This document shows positions 63,865-64,000 of a stretch of DNA of 64,000 nucleotides, one piece after another. Source of the DNA: an uncultured Lachnospiraceae bacterium (GTDB lineage: Bacteria; Bacillota; Clostridia; Lachnospirales; Lachnospiraceae); contig CANQTL010000001.1 of assembly GCA_947626775.1 (NCBI GenBank), positions 147,701 to 211,700 on the forward strand, in the 5' to 3' direction. A program made the position numbers and the translations under genes. The notes beneath the pieces were generated by a model. That model saw nothing but the letters and a program-made list of their open reading frames with translations, ran no database searches and was not told where the DNA came from. The stretch's first letter is position 1, and every line of letters begins with the position of its first letter.

Positions 63865-64000
63865 ATCGCCAAAAACTTCCCGCACAGAGGCGAACATTTA
63901 CAGGGAAATTTTGTCTTGAGTTTCGCTAGGGTAAAGTTTTTGTAGGAAAAAGAACAGATAAAAATAGGAAAGCACCTTTTTCTGTGTTAGGATTTGATTG

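Overview
The window looks like chromosome from an anaerobic, endospore-forming clostridium, most likely a member of the Lachnospiraceae. It carries sporulation genes (spoVAA/AB/AC, sigH, a GerMN lipoprotein), the Firmicutes cysE-cysS-mrnC-rlmB-...-sigH cluster, anaerobic (cobalt-early) cobalamin genes, an ECF vitamin transporter next to coaX/coaBC, and strong Shine-Dalgarno sites. Most of the window is GC-rich by eye, with two visibly more AT-rich islands: the CRISPR locus (about 24-36 kb) and a restriction-modification gene (52.9-56.7 kb). Almost all genes read on the minus strand; purC, argG, a DUF1294 gene, a DUF5721-like gene and one Rpn-type gene read on the plus strand.

Layout. 1-4.6 kb: cobalamin genes cbiD, cbiF, cbiG and a partial cbiH, with a GH26 beta-mannanase gene between cbiF and cbiG. 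4.7-6.4 kb: spoVAA-AB-AC behind a convincing sigma-G promoter. 6.5-13 kb: tRNA-Thr, sigH, an SGNH hydrolase with a hexapeptide repeat, rlmB, mrnC, cysS, cysE, ispF. 13-17.3 kb: a MATE exporter, coaBC, coaX and an ECF S component (probably pantothenate uptake). 17.5 kb: purC. 18.5-23.8 kb: a large hybrid histidine kinase and an EAL protein with a degenerate GGDEF domain.

24-36.2 kb: a complete type III-A CRISPR locus, cas6-cas10/csm1-csm2-csm3-csm4-csm5-[13-repeat array]-cas1-cas2-csm6, all on the minus strand and flanked by two different Rpn/PD-(D/E)XK-type genes. The array is oriented with the cas genes: its leader lies next to csm5 and its decaying trailer runs directly into cas1. At least two spacers look like the ribosome-binding and start-codon region of foreign genes in the sense expected for RNA targeting.

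36-44.7 kb: comEC, a GerMN lipoprotein, a two-component system and comEA, then a small DMT-type transporter and an orphan solute-binding protein. 44.7-50.9 kb: argD, argB, argJ, a GNAT acetyltransferase, a ProX-type tRNA editing protein and, divergently, argG behind a cluster of ArgR-like boxes. 50.9-52.8 kb: DUF1294, DegV and DUF5721-like genes. 52.9-56.7 kb: a single-chain restriction-methylation-specificity enzyme. 56.8-58.9 kb: an ECF sigma factor, a likely anti-sigma protein and two membrane proteins. 59-63.6 kb: a pilB/gspE ATPase, dprA and comM. The DNA-uptake set (comEA, comEC, pilB-type ATPase, dprA, comM) and the two defence loci (type III-A CRISPR, R-M-S enzyme) therefore sit within about 40 kb of each other.
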